Of a DNA stretch of 64,000 bases, positions 46,401 through 57,329 are shown piece by piece (within the stretch, counting starts at the first letter, position 1; each line of letters begins with the position of its first letter). The stretch spans positions 124,001-188,000 of the forward strand of contig MVAQ01000011.1 of assembly GCA_014825775.1 (NCBI GenBank), written 5' to 3'. Both the position numbers and the translations under genes were made by a program. The notes below the pieces were generated by a model. It worked only from the letters and a program-made list of their open reading frames with translations, was not told where the DNA came from and did no database searches. The stretch is from Krasilnikovozyma curviuscula (Eukaryota; Basidiomycota; Tremellomycetes; Cystofilobasidiales; Mrakiaceae).

Positions 46401-49215
46401 CAGGAACCGTCGTCTCGGGTCCAGCCATTATCCTGGATGAAACGCAAACATTGGTTATCCACCCAGCCAACACTGCAACTATCCTTCGAGACTACGTCTA
46501 CATCGACGTTGGTCTTGGTCCTCGAAAGAAGCTCAACGCAACAGTGGTGGATCCTATTCAGCTTTCTATCTTCGGTCACAGGTAAGAATTTGCGCAGACT
46601 CTGTCAATTGGGCTTGGGAATGATACTGACGATCTGATCTGATCTGTATCAACAGGTTCATGTCTATCGCTGAGGAGATGGGTCGTGTGCTCCAAAAGAC
46701 TTCCGTTTCTCTGCAGATCAAGGAACGACTGGAGTAAGTTATCTGTCACATTTTGTACAAGTTCTATTTCTAACCTAGACTCCTTTTCCACACTTGAATA
46801 GTTTCTCTTGTGCAGTCTTCTCTAGCGATGGTAGTCTTGTTGCCAACGCTCCACACAGTAGGTCGATTTCTTCTTCGGCTATCTCAAGATGTTGACACTG
46901 ACCAGGACAATAATCGGATCTTAGTTCCTGTTCATTTGGGATCAATGCAGTACGCTGTCATGTACCAGGCTGAGTTGCACAAGGGTGCCTTGAGGCCAGG
47001 CGATGTCTTGGTCAGCAATCACCCCAAAGCTGGAGGAACTCATCTTCCAGACATCACGGTCATCGTTCCTGTCTTTGACGAAAATGAGATAGTGTTCTTT
47101 GTTGCTGCTAGAGGTAAATGATTTCCACCGTTTCGTCTTGCTGGGATATCATATTGACATTTCTTCGTACCTTACCAATAGGACACCACACTGAGTAGGT
47201 CTTCATTACCTTTTAGCCCAAAGAGGAAAGAATTCTCATTTATTTCTTCAACTTTTTAGTATTGGTGGACTTAAAGGAAACTCCATGTCTCCAGACACGA
47301 CTGAGCTCTGGCAAGAAGGAGCTGTCATCAAATCGACGTTCCTCATTCGAGACGGTATCTTCAATATTGATGAAGTCACCGAGCTTCTTACTGGTGAGTA
47401 AAGGAGATATCAATACGCATAATTTATACGCTGATCCACTATGTCATCTTTTAGCTCCAGGCCGTTATCCAAACTGTGAACCTGCTATCAAGGTTAGATG
47501 AATCCGTCCATGTTAGCTTCGGTGCTTGCGCTGACCTCTCCTCTTTTCATCTTGACTCAGATTCAAGACAACATTTCTGATTTGAAAGCTCAGTGTGCTG
47601 CCTGTACTGTGGGTTCATCTAAGATCAGAGCGCTTTTCAATGAAGTAAGTTGCCCTTGCCAGTTAACCATACGAAGAATCAATGCTTACTTCCTCCTTGC
47701 CCTATTTATCATGGCAGTACGGAAAGGATGTTGTGCAGTTTTACATGACTGCTATCAGAGCCAACGCAGAGCTCGCAGTTCGCAACTTCTTGAAGTCTAC
47801 AGCGGCAGCTACGAAATCGCTGCATGCGATTGATTATATGGTGCGCATATTTTTATCGTTCCACAAGCCCCGAACTTACTCTAACCTTGCATTTGTAGGA
47901 TGACGGATCTGCTATCGAGCTTACTGTCAGCATCGACGAGACTACCGGTTCTGCTGTCTTTGATTTCGAAGGAACTGGCGCTGCCACGATGAGTAACTTG
48001 AACGCACCGGATGCTGTCTGCAAGAGTGCTCTGATTTACTCTGTGAGTACAATTATGTTGCTTCTTTTATTGAATGCAGGGCTGACTTCTTTACGCATTT
48101 CCAGCTGCGAACTCTCATTGGAACCGACATGCCACTGAACTCAGGTGTTTTGAGTAAGTATTACCAGTGTAGTACACAGAATCTTCGCAGCGGTTCACTT
48201 ACTTGTTTCCTCCCTTTTACTCAGGGCCCATCGAATTGAAGATCCCAGAGGGCTCTCTTCTTTGTCCTGGAGATGGTGTTGGTGAGTAAGATTCATATGT
48301 CACAGTTGGTTGTGTGGCTGACCAGCGTTCTGCTATTCCACAGCCATCAACTCCGGCAACACCGAAACTTCTCAGAGAGTCTGTGACGTTATCTTCAAAG
48401 CCTTCGAGGCTTGTGCTGCATCTCAAGGTTGTATGAACGTGTTGCAATTCATCAGACCAGGAGCTTCTTATGGAGAAACCAGTCAGTCTTCCATTTCTTG
48501 ATGTCTTCGACCTTCGACATCTCATACTGATATCTTCTACTCTTTTCCCTAGTCTGCGGTGGTTCGGGAGCTGGTCCAACTTGGAAAGGTGCTTCTGCCG
48601 TTCACGTCAACATGACCAACACTAAGATCACCGACCCAGAGATCCTTGAGAAGCGACAACCTGTTATACTGAGAGAGTTCTCCATCAGAGAAGGAACTGG
48701 AGGTATCGGTATGAACGAAGGTGGTTGTGGTGTGCACAGGGAGTTCGAGTTTTTGGAGCCGATGCAGGTTGCAGTCATCGGCGAGAGAAGAGTGAACCAG
48801 CCATACGTGAGTATGCTTCGAACACCATCGTCGCTCATCAGCCTGTCTTACTTACTGTCTCTGCTTTCTCGTTATTAGGGTATGCATGGTGGGGGACCTG
48901 GCGCGAGAGGTTCTTCTTTCGTTGTTAGGAAGAAGGGCGATACTTACGCACCTGCCGTGAAAACCAAGCCATCTTGCTCATTAAATGTGGAGATCGGGGA
49001 CAGATTCATTATGCACACTCCAGGTATGTTTTCTTTGTTACGCTACGCCATTCTCACTGTCATTCCCGACTGACCTTGATTATCTTGCAGGCGGAGGAGG
49101 GTACGGTACTCCGGGATCAAAGCTGCCTGCGTCAGAGAGTGAGGAGGCTCAACCGTTCGTTCCTAGGGCGAACGGCACAGTGAATGCTTGGACTGCGATG
49201 CAGGAAACCAACTAG
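43480..49215 (+). CDS. OXP1: 5-oxoprolinase (ATP-hydrolysing)
   Basis: Opens 5-oxo-L-proline to glutamate with ATP, the last step of the gamma-glutamyl cycle. A fused HyuA-HyuB protein of about 1250-1300 residues, the longest gene here, with roughly 24 introns. HyuA half: [148 protein letters not shown]. HyuB half: [116 protein letters not shown] see no frameshift in any exon. Cytosolic. Confidence 0.95.
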
Positions 49216-49928
49216 TTTAGATTTGTTCACATTTCCGATTATAGACTCTAGATATGTAACAGGTAGTCATTTTTGTATTTGAATCGTGGTTTGGGATCAG
49301 TTTATCAACTCGACGAGTACCTTCATTGTGCTGCAAGTTTGTTATGCCGTTGAGCTCGATAGTGCTGGATTCTTGTTCGAATTGAGTTCTAGTCGGTATA
49401 CCCAACTTGCAGATGATAAAAGATATATGAGCAGCGCCTCAATATACGCGACGAAAGAAAACATGGACAGTTTTTTTCAAGGGGCCAGCAAGGGAAGTTA
49501 GTTCATCAGATAGAAAGAAGCACATACCCAACGAAAACAAAAGCAAAGTTATCAAAAGCGATACCCACATCGTTTTCGCTGTGTGCATCGATTGCGCTCA
49601 GGTCTTATCAAGAGATCACTGACCTTTGAAAGAAAGGTTGTTTTCCTCCTGACTTGCCCCGATGCTGTTCCCGAAAAACTCTCGGCTGAATGCTAGAGCT
49701 TTTCACAAAGCTTCGGACTTATGCACGATCTCATCAAGTCATTTATGACCGTCATTGAATGATGGGGAAACACGCCTGAGGTGAATATGAATCATAGCGG
49801 GCTAACATAGATTTCAACAAAGGGAATGACTTCGAGCGCAAGCACTCGTAAGATAAGAAGGTTTTAGGAAGTTGACATGAACAAAAGAGGTAACGAAGTC
49901 GCACAGCGCGGAAGATATGTTCGCGCAT
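49216..49928. other. 0.7-kb intergenic region
   Basis: Between the convergent 5-oxoprolinase and the secreted protein. A short hairpin-capable palindrome ACCTTTGAAAGAAAGGT lies near 49622. No gene supported. Confidence 0.5.
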
Positions 49929-51130
49929 TTATTTTTTGTCGGAAGGAGTGTAGGTGGTATAGGTTCCGGACATGACGTTGTTATAGTCATCATTGTAGTA
50001 CCACCAGTTGTTGGACCCTGGGTGTGGGCACCTGGAGAGCGGGAAAATGGTAGTGAGAGAATGACGGACGGTGACAAAATATAGAAATCTTACGCGAGGA
50101 CATCAGACAAGTAAGTAGTCTGGAAGCTAGTATCAATGGTGTAAGTTGGGTCTGATGGGTAGTTATACCAGTAGTAGTGACCATCTACACGCATATAAAA
50201 CGACGAGGTCAGAATTCGCCCGATGCACATTCATTAGGTATACAATTCTTGCACACTCACCTTGCGCGCTACCATATTGAACAAGAATTCTGCCAGTGGA
50301 AACGAAGAACTGCTGCTCGACGTTGATTCCACCTTCTTCTCCGGCTGGCACTGTGACGGCTTCAGCGGAAGAGGCGGTCCAGGTACTGCAAACGAACCAA
50401 CGGAGGTCAGCACGAGATTGTTTACTGAGTACCGAGACCGGTAACTCACGTAGCCCATTGGTCAGCAACACTGCGATGGAATCAACAGAGTAAGCAAGCG
50501 CAAGAGGAGATGCAAAGAAAGAGCAATGTGAAATATCACCTGTAAGAAGCGCCGATACTGTGAACACCGCAGGAGGGGTCATTATTGATACCTGAATTAG
50601 AATACGGGAGCGGTCACTTGCCTGAGACCCTCAGCAGCGATTCCAACCGTAACGCCGTAAGTATCAGTGATAGAGTTCATGATAGCAACAGAGGCAGTGA
50701 TAGTCTCAGTCTTCTCGTCGATAGCAAAGAGGATCAGGTTCAGGTCGAAAAAGGAAAATTGGCTGAGCGACTTACGATTGGGGCGCCGCCAGCATCACAG
50801 TTGGAGACTCTGTCACCGTAAGATTTCCATCTGAGGAGAGGAGTGTCGTAGACATTGATGGGCTCGAAAGTACATTTGTCCTATTACAGAGGCGTTGCAA
50901 GTTACTTTGACTGCTGATTAAGAGAAGAGAAAACCACTGCTCACAGCATCACCAATGCTTCCTCCAGGACAGTGGGCCAAGTCACTATAATCGTCTCGAG
51001 CAGCGATGTTGAATGAAGAAGAGCGTTCGGAGAGGTAGACCTTAGCGCCGTTAGCGTCGGTGATGACGGGGGCAGCAGAAGCTGAGCCAACTGCGAAGAG
51101 GGCAAGGACGATTGCTGAAGCGAAGACCAT
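49929..51130 (-). CDS. secreted Tyr/Ser/Thr-rich protein of unknown function
   Basis: Seen: an N-terminal signal peptide, MVFASAIVLALFAVGSASAA with a cleavage site after SASA, then a propeptide-like segment. About eight exons splice to roughly 225-230 residues. The mature part has SDLAHCPGGSIGDA, CTFEPINVYDTPLLRWKSYG, an alternating Ser/Thr/Val-rich stretch that suggests beta strands (TASVAIMNSITDTYGVTVGI), EQQFFVSTGRILVQYG, and an aromatic C-terminus (SNNWWYYNDDYNN). Four cysteines are visible, compatible with two disulfides. One intron uses a GC donor and is followed by an 18-nt exon. I do not recognise a family; it could be a cell-wall or extracellular effector-like protein, but nothing here proves an activity. 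Start chosen at the Met that opens the signal peptide. Confidence 0.8.
50540..50557 (-). other. 18-nt micro-exon of the secreted protein
   Basis: TATCGGCGCTTCTTACAG, preceded by an acceptor and followed by GTGATA. It keeps the frame between AEGL and VADQWA. The intron before it starts AG/GCAAGT (exon end at 50622), a GC-AG type. Confidence 0.65.
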
Positions 51131-51467
51131 GGTGATTAGAGGAAAGGTGATATGGGAGAAATGAAGGAATAAAATAGGAAGAAAAGCAGGTGAGAGGTGG
51201 AATGTGGGAAGGAAGCGAGGAGTGTAAAGTTTGCGCACCTTTTATACCTTTCCTCAAATCTTACCGATGAACATGCGTATATCTCCTTTGAGTTTCAGAT
51301 TCGCTAGCACCATATATGGTCTTGGCGGCTATTGCAGAGATGAGGCTGATGCTGAAGCAGAACCAGATCCCACTCCTGTCGCACCGATCTACCTTCACCC
51401 AATGATAGCGTTAGATCCATCAACGTGTTGTTTCCAACTGTTTGAAGGATAGAGAAGAGCAAGCTAG

Positions 51468-51626
51468 AAGCTAAAAGAAGTTGTGCCCTCAACAAGAACA
51501 ACTCCTAAGAACTCAACTGGGGAGAAGGAGCGCAAGCTGGAAAAATGGCATGGCCTTGTTAGAGAGCAGTTGGAGCCTAATTTTTTCGAGGGTGATGATG
51601 AACCTGGCTCTGCGGATAGCCATTAA
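51468..51626 (+). CDS. orphan coding-like terminal exon, gene unresolved
   Basis: After an acceptor-like CAAGCTAG, an open frame of 52 codons ends at TAA 51624-51626 with strongly protein-like composition: KEVVPSTRTTPKNSTGEKER, KLEKWHGLVREQLEPNFFEG, DDEPGSADSH. I could not connect it to an upstream exon with a start codon; the open frame at 51273-51440 (MRISPLSFRFASTIYGLGG...) is a candidate but the phases do not match by simple splicing. It lies between the divergent secreted-protein gene and the opposite-strand GPI15. No family recognised. Confidence 0.35.
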   Translation, partial: KLKEVVPSTRTTPKNSTGEKERKLEKWHGLVREQLEPNFFEGDDEPGSADSH

Positions 51627-51903
51627 ACCTCTATAATGAGCCCACTCAACGGGCGATCTTCCAGATTGTCTCCTGTTTAGCTTCTCAGGGTAATTACCAA
51701 GCAGGCGACGCGTTTAGACTAGCGTCTTTCTTTGTGTTTTGAGGGACGACCTTGAATGTTGGAACACTGAAGCTGACACTGTTGCAGACATGGGAAGTGA
51801 CAACAGTCAGAGCCGTCTCCGCCGAGAAAAACAGGGTAAAAGCTCACCACCCATCATCTACCCATCGCCCGACCAAGTTGGCAGCAGCACTTCCGTGTCC
51901 ACG

Positions 51904-52555
51904 TCAATCACTATATTCATCCCAAAGAATCTCCCTCAACCCATGATAGACCTCACGAAGAAGCTTGGTGGGAGCATGGAACTTCTACATCGGTGAGCAA
52001 AATCAGAATCAGCAGAACCGTGGTGGAAGGAGTGGAGATGAAATGGAAGATACCTTGAAAATCACCACGGGACTCTGCCCATCTTTTCTGATCACCACCA
52101 GATACCCTCTGATACTCCAGCGGTGGAAGCCTTCATTGATGACAATGTTGGATATGGTCGAGAGGGGGATGAACCGGCTACCTGAGGAGGAAGTGATTTG
52201 CAGACCCAGATAAGGCAACGGAGTCACTGTTTCATACAGTGTGGAATTTGGAATAGCCTGAAGCATTCTCTGGATGAGATCAGGCTGGTGAACGAAGGGG
52301 AAGTCAAAGGTCACCTACCATTAGGCGCATCGACAGTAAAACAGTTCCCAAAAGCAACCAGATTCTCCATTTTCCGATCCACAAGCTGGACTGGTCAGCG
52401 TACAAGTAAGAGCAGACTGTTCCTGAAGTGAGTAGCAAGACGATTCTTTGCCAGAAATGTTGGTTCGATGCTGTTTGAGCAAGTCTGAACTGAGTGAGCT
52501 GTGAGTTGGTAGCTGGTTTGCTGATCTCGAGCTTCAAATGGTGATTGGCCATCAT
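51904..52555 (-). CDS. GPI15: GPI15 / PIG-H, GPI-GlcNAc transferase subunit
   Basis: Subunit of the ER enzyme that adds GlcNAc to phosphatidylinositol, the first step of GPI-anchor synthesis. Three exons. Seen: a short cytosolic start (MMANHHLKLEISKPATNSQL), a hydrophobic hairpin (VLLLTSGTVCSYLYADQ, then WRIWLLLGTVLLSMRLM), and the PIG-H domain: LYETVTPLPYLGLQITSSSG, SRFIPLSTISNIVINEGFHR, WSIRGYLVVIRKDGQSPVVI. A last exon adds KFHAPTKLLREVYHGLREIL and ends DEYSD at 51904-51906. The FIPLxxIxxVVINEGF block is the family hallmark. The N-terminal exon may contain one more small intron, so its first ~80 residues are less certain. Confidence 0.88.
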
Positions 52556-52936
52556 ATAAAGAGAATCCTAACAACCGTGGCTCTGATAAAGCAAGAGAAT
52601 ACAATCAGCTGATTGTCTATCGCGTAGACAGCAGGATGGACAAGTTTCCTCACAGACCGGTAGAAAGCAGTTTGATACCAAATAAGGGCCGGGTTGAAGT
52701 AAGTTTCTTTATCGAGAAAGCTGAAGCAGATCGCTTCTTTCCATTAAACAAAATCAACGATCGGCAAAAGGGTAACTCTGTGGTTGTCCAAGGCATCCTA
52801 AGAATGTTATGCGTGCGCCTCACACTTGCTTTCGACGGTGAATCACTTTTTTTTCAGAGTTCCAAAGGACAGGTATGCTATCCCCCTGTTCTCTTTGGTT
52901 TCCATGGCTGACAATGCTGTGTCGTTCCTTCCAGTG
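52556..52936 (+). other. possible 5' exons of the F-box gene
   Basis: ATG at 52636 opens a short frame ended by a GTAAGT donor; a T-rich acceptor (TTTTTTTTCAG) and ACAG/GTATGC bracket a 15-nt exon; CCTTCCAG then ends an intron directly before TGATGAAG. These may be leader exons or an extra N-terminus. Confidence 0.4.
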
Positions 52937-54030
52937 ATGAAGCTTCGCTCCCAGCAGACTCGGCTGAACCACCTCCCAGCAGAGCTGGTCGATAGGATCC
53001 TCTCATTCGCTGTGGTACCCTCCTCACTCTCAGGAGCAAGGATCCTAGCTGTCTGTAAGACATTCTACCAGCTTGGACAGAAGTATCTGTCCTCCAAGGT
53101 CGTCATCAACAGCGAGAGGGCCTTCATGAGCTTCTTCAAGTGTCGTAAAGGAGTGGTCATGCTCGAAGGTGAAGAAGGAAGAGGAGAAGAGAGTATCAAA
53201 ATAGGATTCGCGTTGAATAATCCTAGTCAATCTTCAACCGGTAATCGGTATTCCTTCGTGAGTCTTCCCCCTCCCGCACGGCTTTCCTGAACACCAGAAC
53301 CTGACTGATGGGAATCAATGGCGACTCCCAGGTTGAGAGCCTGATATTTTCTTGTTCGTGGGATGCTGAAATGCTTCAGAATTACACACCTTCGCATCAG
53401 CTTCGAGCACTCTTCGAAATCTCAACCACCAACACTGGTCGCTCACCACGCACCAACAGCCCATCCCTCCTCTTCCCTAAGCTCACCAAGATTCATATCG
53501 GTCGGACTACGCGCACACCAACGACGTCCCGGAGCGAGGACCTATACGAAACTGTCCCCGCTAATTTCCTCTCCCACCTTTTTGGCACTTTCTCACCCAA
53601 AACTCTCACTCTGGGCCGACCCACCAGCTTGTTCTCCTCTGGACAGCTTGAAGATCCCATCTTTCTCCTATACAACACGACGTCCATTTCGTTTAACTCT
53701 GTGCTGGACGCTGTTTTTGTCGTGCAGCGCTATATCGGAGGTTCTCAGCCCGTCAACACGACCACCAGGACTCTTTGCTTTGGAACCAATATGGATTCCC
53801 GGCTTGAAAAGGAGAAGTTCTGGGATAGCGACGAGGAAATCTCGTTCCACATTCTCAAGGAGATGGTCATTGCGAAGGATGTCTTCGAGGCCGTTGAGGA
53901 GATTGTCATGTGTGGGGTATACGCGGACGATAAGTCGACTATCGGAAGGGCATTCAGAAAGATCATCAGGTCGGACGCTGAGAAGGATACAAAGTTGGTC
54001 AAGATGATTAGGTTCGAAGACGCGTCGTGA
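52937..54030 (+). CDS. F-box protein
   Basis: F-box proteins recruit substrates to SCF ubiquitin ligases through Skp1. Two exons (52937-53257, 53332-54030) give 339 residues. The F-box is at the start: RLNHLPAELVDRILSFAVVP, SSLSGARILAVCKTFYQLGQ, KYLSSKVVINSERAFMSFF. The rest, VESLIFSCSWDAEMLQNYTP, HQLRALFEISTTNTG, LLFPKLTKIHIGR and EDPIFLLYNTTSISFNSVLD, resembles the irregular C-terminal region of basidiomycete F-box families, without clear LRR or WD repeats. I took the ATG at 52937 because a good intron ends two bases before it; 52904 (MADNAVSFLP) lies inside that intron. Substrate unknown. Confidence 0.8.
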
Positions 54031-54419
54031 AGCAGGAAGCGTAGTTACTCCCATGGTCGAACTCTTCCTCTCAGTCCTGCAGATGATATATCGTGAAACC
54101 AAAACCTCATAGATGTAGCAAATGAATCCTTGCTCATTTTGGTCATTTTAATGAAATTTTGTGAATTTCTGATGACCAGCGGCGTGTATCAGCCTCATTT
54201 GGCGCGCGAATAAGTTGCGTTTCGACGTCGACTCTCAAGCATTGGACTGCTATCTGAAGCTTGTACAGGTAACAAGGTAAGAAATGCTACTCACAACTAC
54301 TCCTAGGACTACCTTGGGACAAATCATCTTGACTTGGACAATATCTCTACCTTATCTCTCTTTCCGCCCATTCTAACAAATATCTGTCGTCGTTTGACCT
54401 TCTCTTACAGCCTAAAAGG
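54031..54419. promoter_or_regulatory. F-box 3' flank and MFS permease promoter
   Basis: Contains TTTGGCGCGCGAA (54198-54210), which fits the E2F-type pattern TTTSGCGC and overlaps CGCGAA. No gene seen. Significance for the permease is unproven. Confidence 0.4.
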
Positions 54420-56882
54420 ATGTCCACCAAAAAGGGAGCAGATAAAGCCCCCTTGAAGTTATCCGCAGACAGGACTCCGTCATACGACGCTACCCCTACT
54501 GGAGTTGAGTTCCTCAGGCCGCCCACCGACCTGCGAAGGATTAGCAACTCACTGCAGGATGTGGACGAATACTCCCCTTCGCGAGAACCACCTATATTAG
54601 AAGGTTCTCCTGAAGATAAAAGGCTGAGGAGGCTGATTGACAAAAGGATTCTCGTGGTTATGCTTGGTCAGTCGCCTTTCCTCCTCAATAATCTGTACTA
54701 GGGTCGAACGAGCCCGCTGATTGATCCCACTTCTCCTCTGGCCATTCCAGTCACCTACTTTGTTCAAGTTTTGGATAAGGGCACTATGTCATTCGCTTCT
54801 GTGATGTGAGCAATTTGTTCCATATTTCACGACTGTCGCCTATCTCCTTTCGACGCTAAACTCTGAATCGCCGCCTTCTTTCATATCCTCTGAAACCATA
54901 GGGGAATCCGACAAGATCTCAACCTCAGTACCTTGCAGTATTCTCTGCTTCATACCATACTCTATCTGGCAATTTTTATCGCTGAATAGTAAGTGGCACC
55001 TTCCTCGTTTGCACCCGCACGCGGATCGGCTTCAGCCTTCATGCCATGCGCCTCAGCGTAATACGTTCTCTGCCAGTCCTCCCATCCCGAATTTCAAAAC
55101 TCACAAACTCTTGCCTCTACTATGTAGTCCTGTAAACCGACTAGCAGTGCATTTCCCCGTGATGAAGTTCCTCTCCATCAACATGGTGTTTTGGGGCCTC
55201 GCTGTTAGTTTCACGGCTTTCTGTACCAACTGGCCTCAACTCCTAGTCGTTCGTTATCTTCTCGGAACATTTGAGGCTTGCGTTCAGCCTTGTTTCCTTA
55301 TTGCAACCCAGCATTGGTTTAGAAGAAGCGAGCAGCCTGGAATCATCGCGCTCTGGGTGAGACACTTTCTTCTTTGTTGAAAGAACACTCCTTATCTCTT
55401 TATTGACAATTTCTTTGGAACACTAGTACGGAATGAATGGAGTGAGTGGTATAGATCCCGCATAAGTCTTTTCGCCTTGCTGACACTGCCCTTTGTATCT
55501 AGGCCCAACTGATACTTGGATCTGGTCTCGCTTACTCCATCGCGCTCATCCCACTTCCAGGTCTCTGGAGGAACTGGCAGGTTCTCTTTCTCTCGATGGG
55601 TATCGTATCAATGGTGTGGGGTGTGGTTGTGTTCTTCTACTGTGTGAGCTTTCCTAGTGGATTACAAGATCGGCCAAGCTGACTAAGAAGCTCTCCTCTA
55701 CGCAGCCTGATTCCATCCAATCGGCCACTTGCTACACGCCAAGGGACAAGAAACTGATGCTCAAGAGAGTCGAAGGAAACCACGTCGGAAACAAGCTGAC
55801 GGACTCCCACGCTCATTTCGATGTAAATATTACGTGTTTCAAAGCCGCTTTTGTCCACAACGCGATACTGACTATTTACGTCCTGTCGGCAGTCCAAAGA
55901 GGCATCTGCAACTTTCAAAGACCCTCAAATCTACTTCTTCTCGTTCATGATGCTTGTCGGGTCGACCGCCAGTGGAGGGCTTGGGGCGTTTGGGCCGATC
56001 CTGATCAAGGAAACTTTACACCACACCCTATTACAAACGAACATGCTAACAGCCCTGCAGGGATGTGTTCTTCTCGCTGGAATGTTGATCACTGCCCGTA
56101 TAGCTCAGTGGAACCAACAGATCATCTTGACTATGATCGTGAGTCTTCCATAATCGCAAGGTGCCTATGCTTATGTTGATAACCTACTAACTAATCTACT
56201 TTTCGAATTATTGTATCGACATCCTATCCAGTGTTGTATTATTCCTCCCCTCATCAGTGCCATCCTATTCCTAGTCCTTCCTCTCAACCCACCCTCTCCC
56301 TTCGTTCTCGGCGTCTTCTTTCTCACACCCCTCATCCACTCGCAAACATCCCTCCAACTCTCCCTTATTACTCAAAATATTGCTGGAACGACGCGCAAAT
56401 CACTAGTCATCGCAGGCAACTTTGTAGGTAGTCTTCCACGCGCCTTAAAAGCCAAGCCCCCCGGTACTGACTACCGCGCTCGCGCTTGACAGGCATTCTC
56501 TTGCATTGGCAACTGCATCGGTCCGTTGATGTTCGAAGGAGAGCCTGACTCTGGGTTTAGACTCGCGTTCGCGGTCCATTTAGGGTGCTATACTGCGATG
56601 ATCATCGGCGCGCTCGTCATGCGCCGGGTTTACCAACGGATGAACAAGGCAAAAGATATGGTTGAGAAGATTGAAGAGGTTGAAGGTGGGGAGAACGATA
56701 CGCATATTGATGTCAGGGCGATTGTTGATGGCGAGCAGGTCGTCGTGAATGAGAATAAAATCACCGATATCACCAATTTAGAGCTTCGTGAGTGTCGTCT
56801 TCTTCTTCCATTAGCTTCCATTAGACGCGTTTCTTTTGTTCTGACGCTCTTTATGTTGATTTTTTTAGGCTACGTGTACTGA
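54420..56882 (+). CDS. MFS permease, anion:cation symporter (allantoate/DAL5-like) family
   Basis: Twelve-helix transporter for organic anions such as allantoate, ureidosuccinate, vitamins or dipeptides. Seen: cytosolic N-terminus with LRRLIDKRILVVML, then VTYFVQVLDKGTMSFASVMG, IRQDLNLSTLQYSLLHTILY LAIFIAEYPVNRLAVHFPVM (DKxxxxxA and YP-N motifs), MKFLSINMVFWGLAVSFTAF, LLVVRYLLGTFEACVQPCFL, WFRRSEQPGIIALWYGMNG, QLILGSGLAYSIALIPLPG, DPQIYFFSFMMLVGSTASGG, FGPILIKETLHHTLLQTNML, LALSLITQNIAGTTRKSLVI-like helix 11, and CIGNCIGPLMFEGEPDSGFR. The tail ends LELRYVY after a small last exon. About 9-10 exons, all in frame once spliced. Substrate not determinable. Confidence 0.9.
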
Positions 56883-57329
56883 GAGATCAGGACTAGATTG
56901 GGCCATTAGAAACGACCAGTTGTATCTCAAGCGCGTCTGGAGTAGACTAAACGTGTCGCCTTTACACTCTATGAATGGCTGTGTTTCATACAAGTCTGAA
57001 ACAGATGTTGAGGCCACTCACAAAAAGTCGTCAGCGAACGTTCCTCCTGAAAGGAGGCGCAAAAGACAGTCGCGTCGCGTTCATCAACCTCGAGAACTAG
57101 CTATTTTTTCAGCGCAAAGAGTGAAGAATCGCCGGCAGAGAACGCTCACGCGAATATGAAGTTGATGTTGACTTTGACCACGCTGTGCCAACTGTCCCAA
57201 CTCGCCACTTTTTCACGGTACACGAAGCACGAAGTCACGGAAGTCGCACGAAAAATCAAAAGTGCGCGGCGTGGCTACCACTTTCCTGCCTCCCAACCAC
57301 AATCAGTCGAATCGCCAGGTCACCAGCCA
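56883..57329 (+). promoter_or_regulatory. CDT2 upstream region with clustered G1/S sites
   Basis: CACGCGAA (57147-57154, contains ACGCGA), tandem CACGAAG at 57221-57227 and 57228-57234, and CACGAAA at 57247-57253, an exact SBF-type CRCGAAA. In-frame ATGs at 57156 and 57165 lie among these sites, which is why the start at 57330 is preferred. Confidence 0.6.

Noticed and set aside
51739..51996. Plus-strand ORF MRDDLECWNTEAD...
   Set aside because: Overlaps, antisense, the last exon and intron of GPI15, which is confirmed by the PIG-H motif.
53363..54007. 214-codon plus-strand ORF in a second frame over the F-box gene
   Set aside because: Ser/Arg/Pro-rich composition typical of an out-of-frame reading; the other frame joins the F-box exon in phase.
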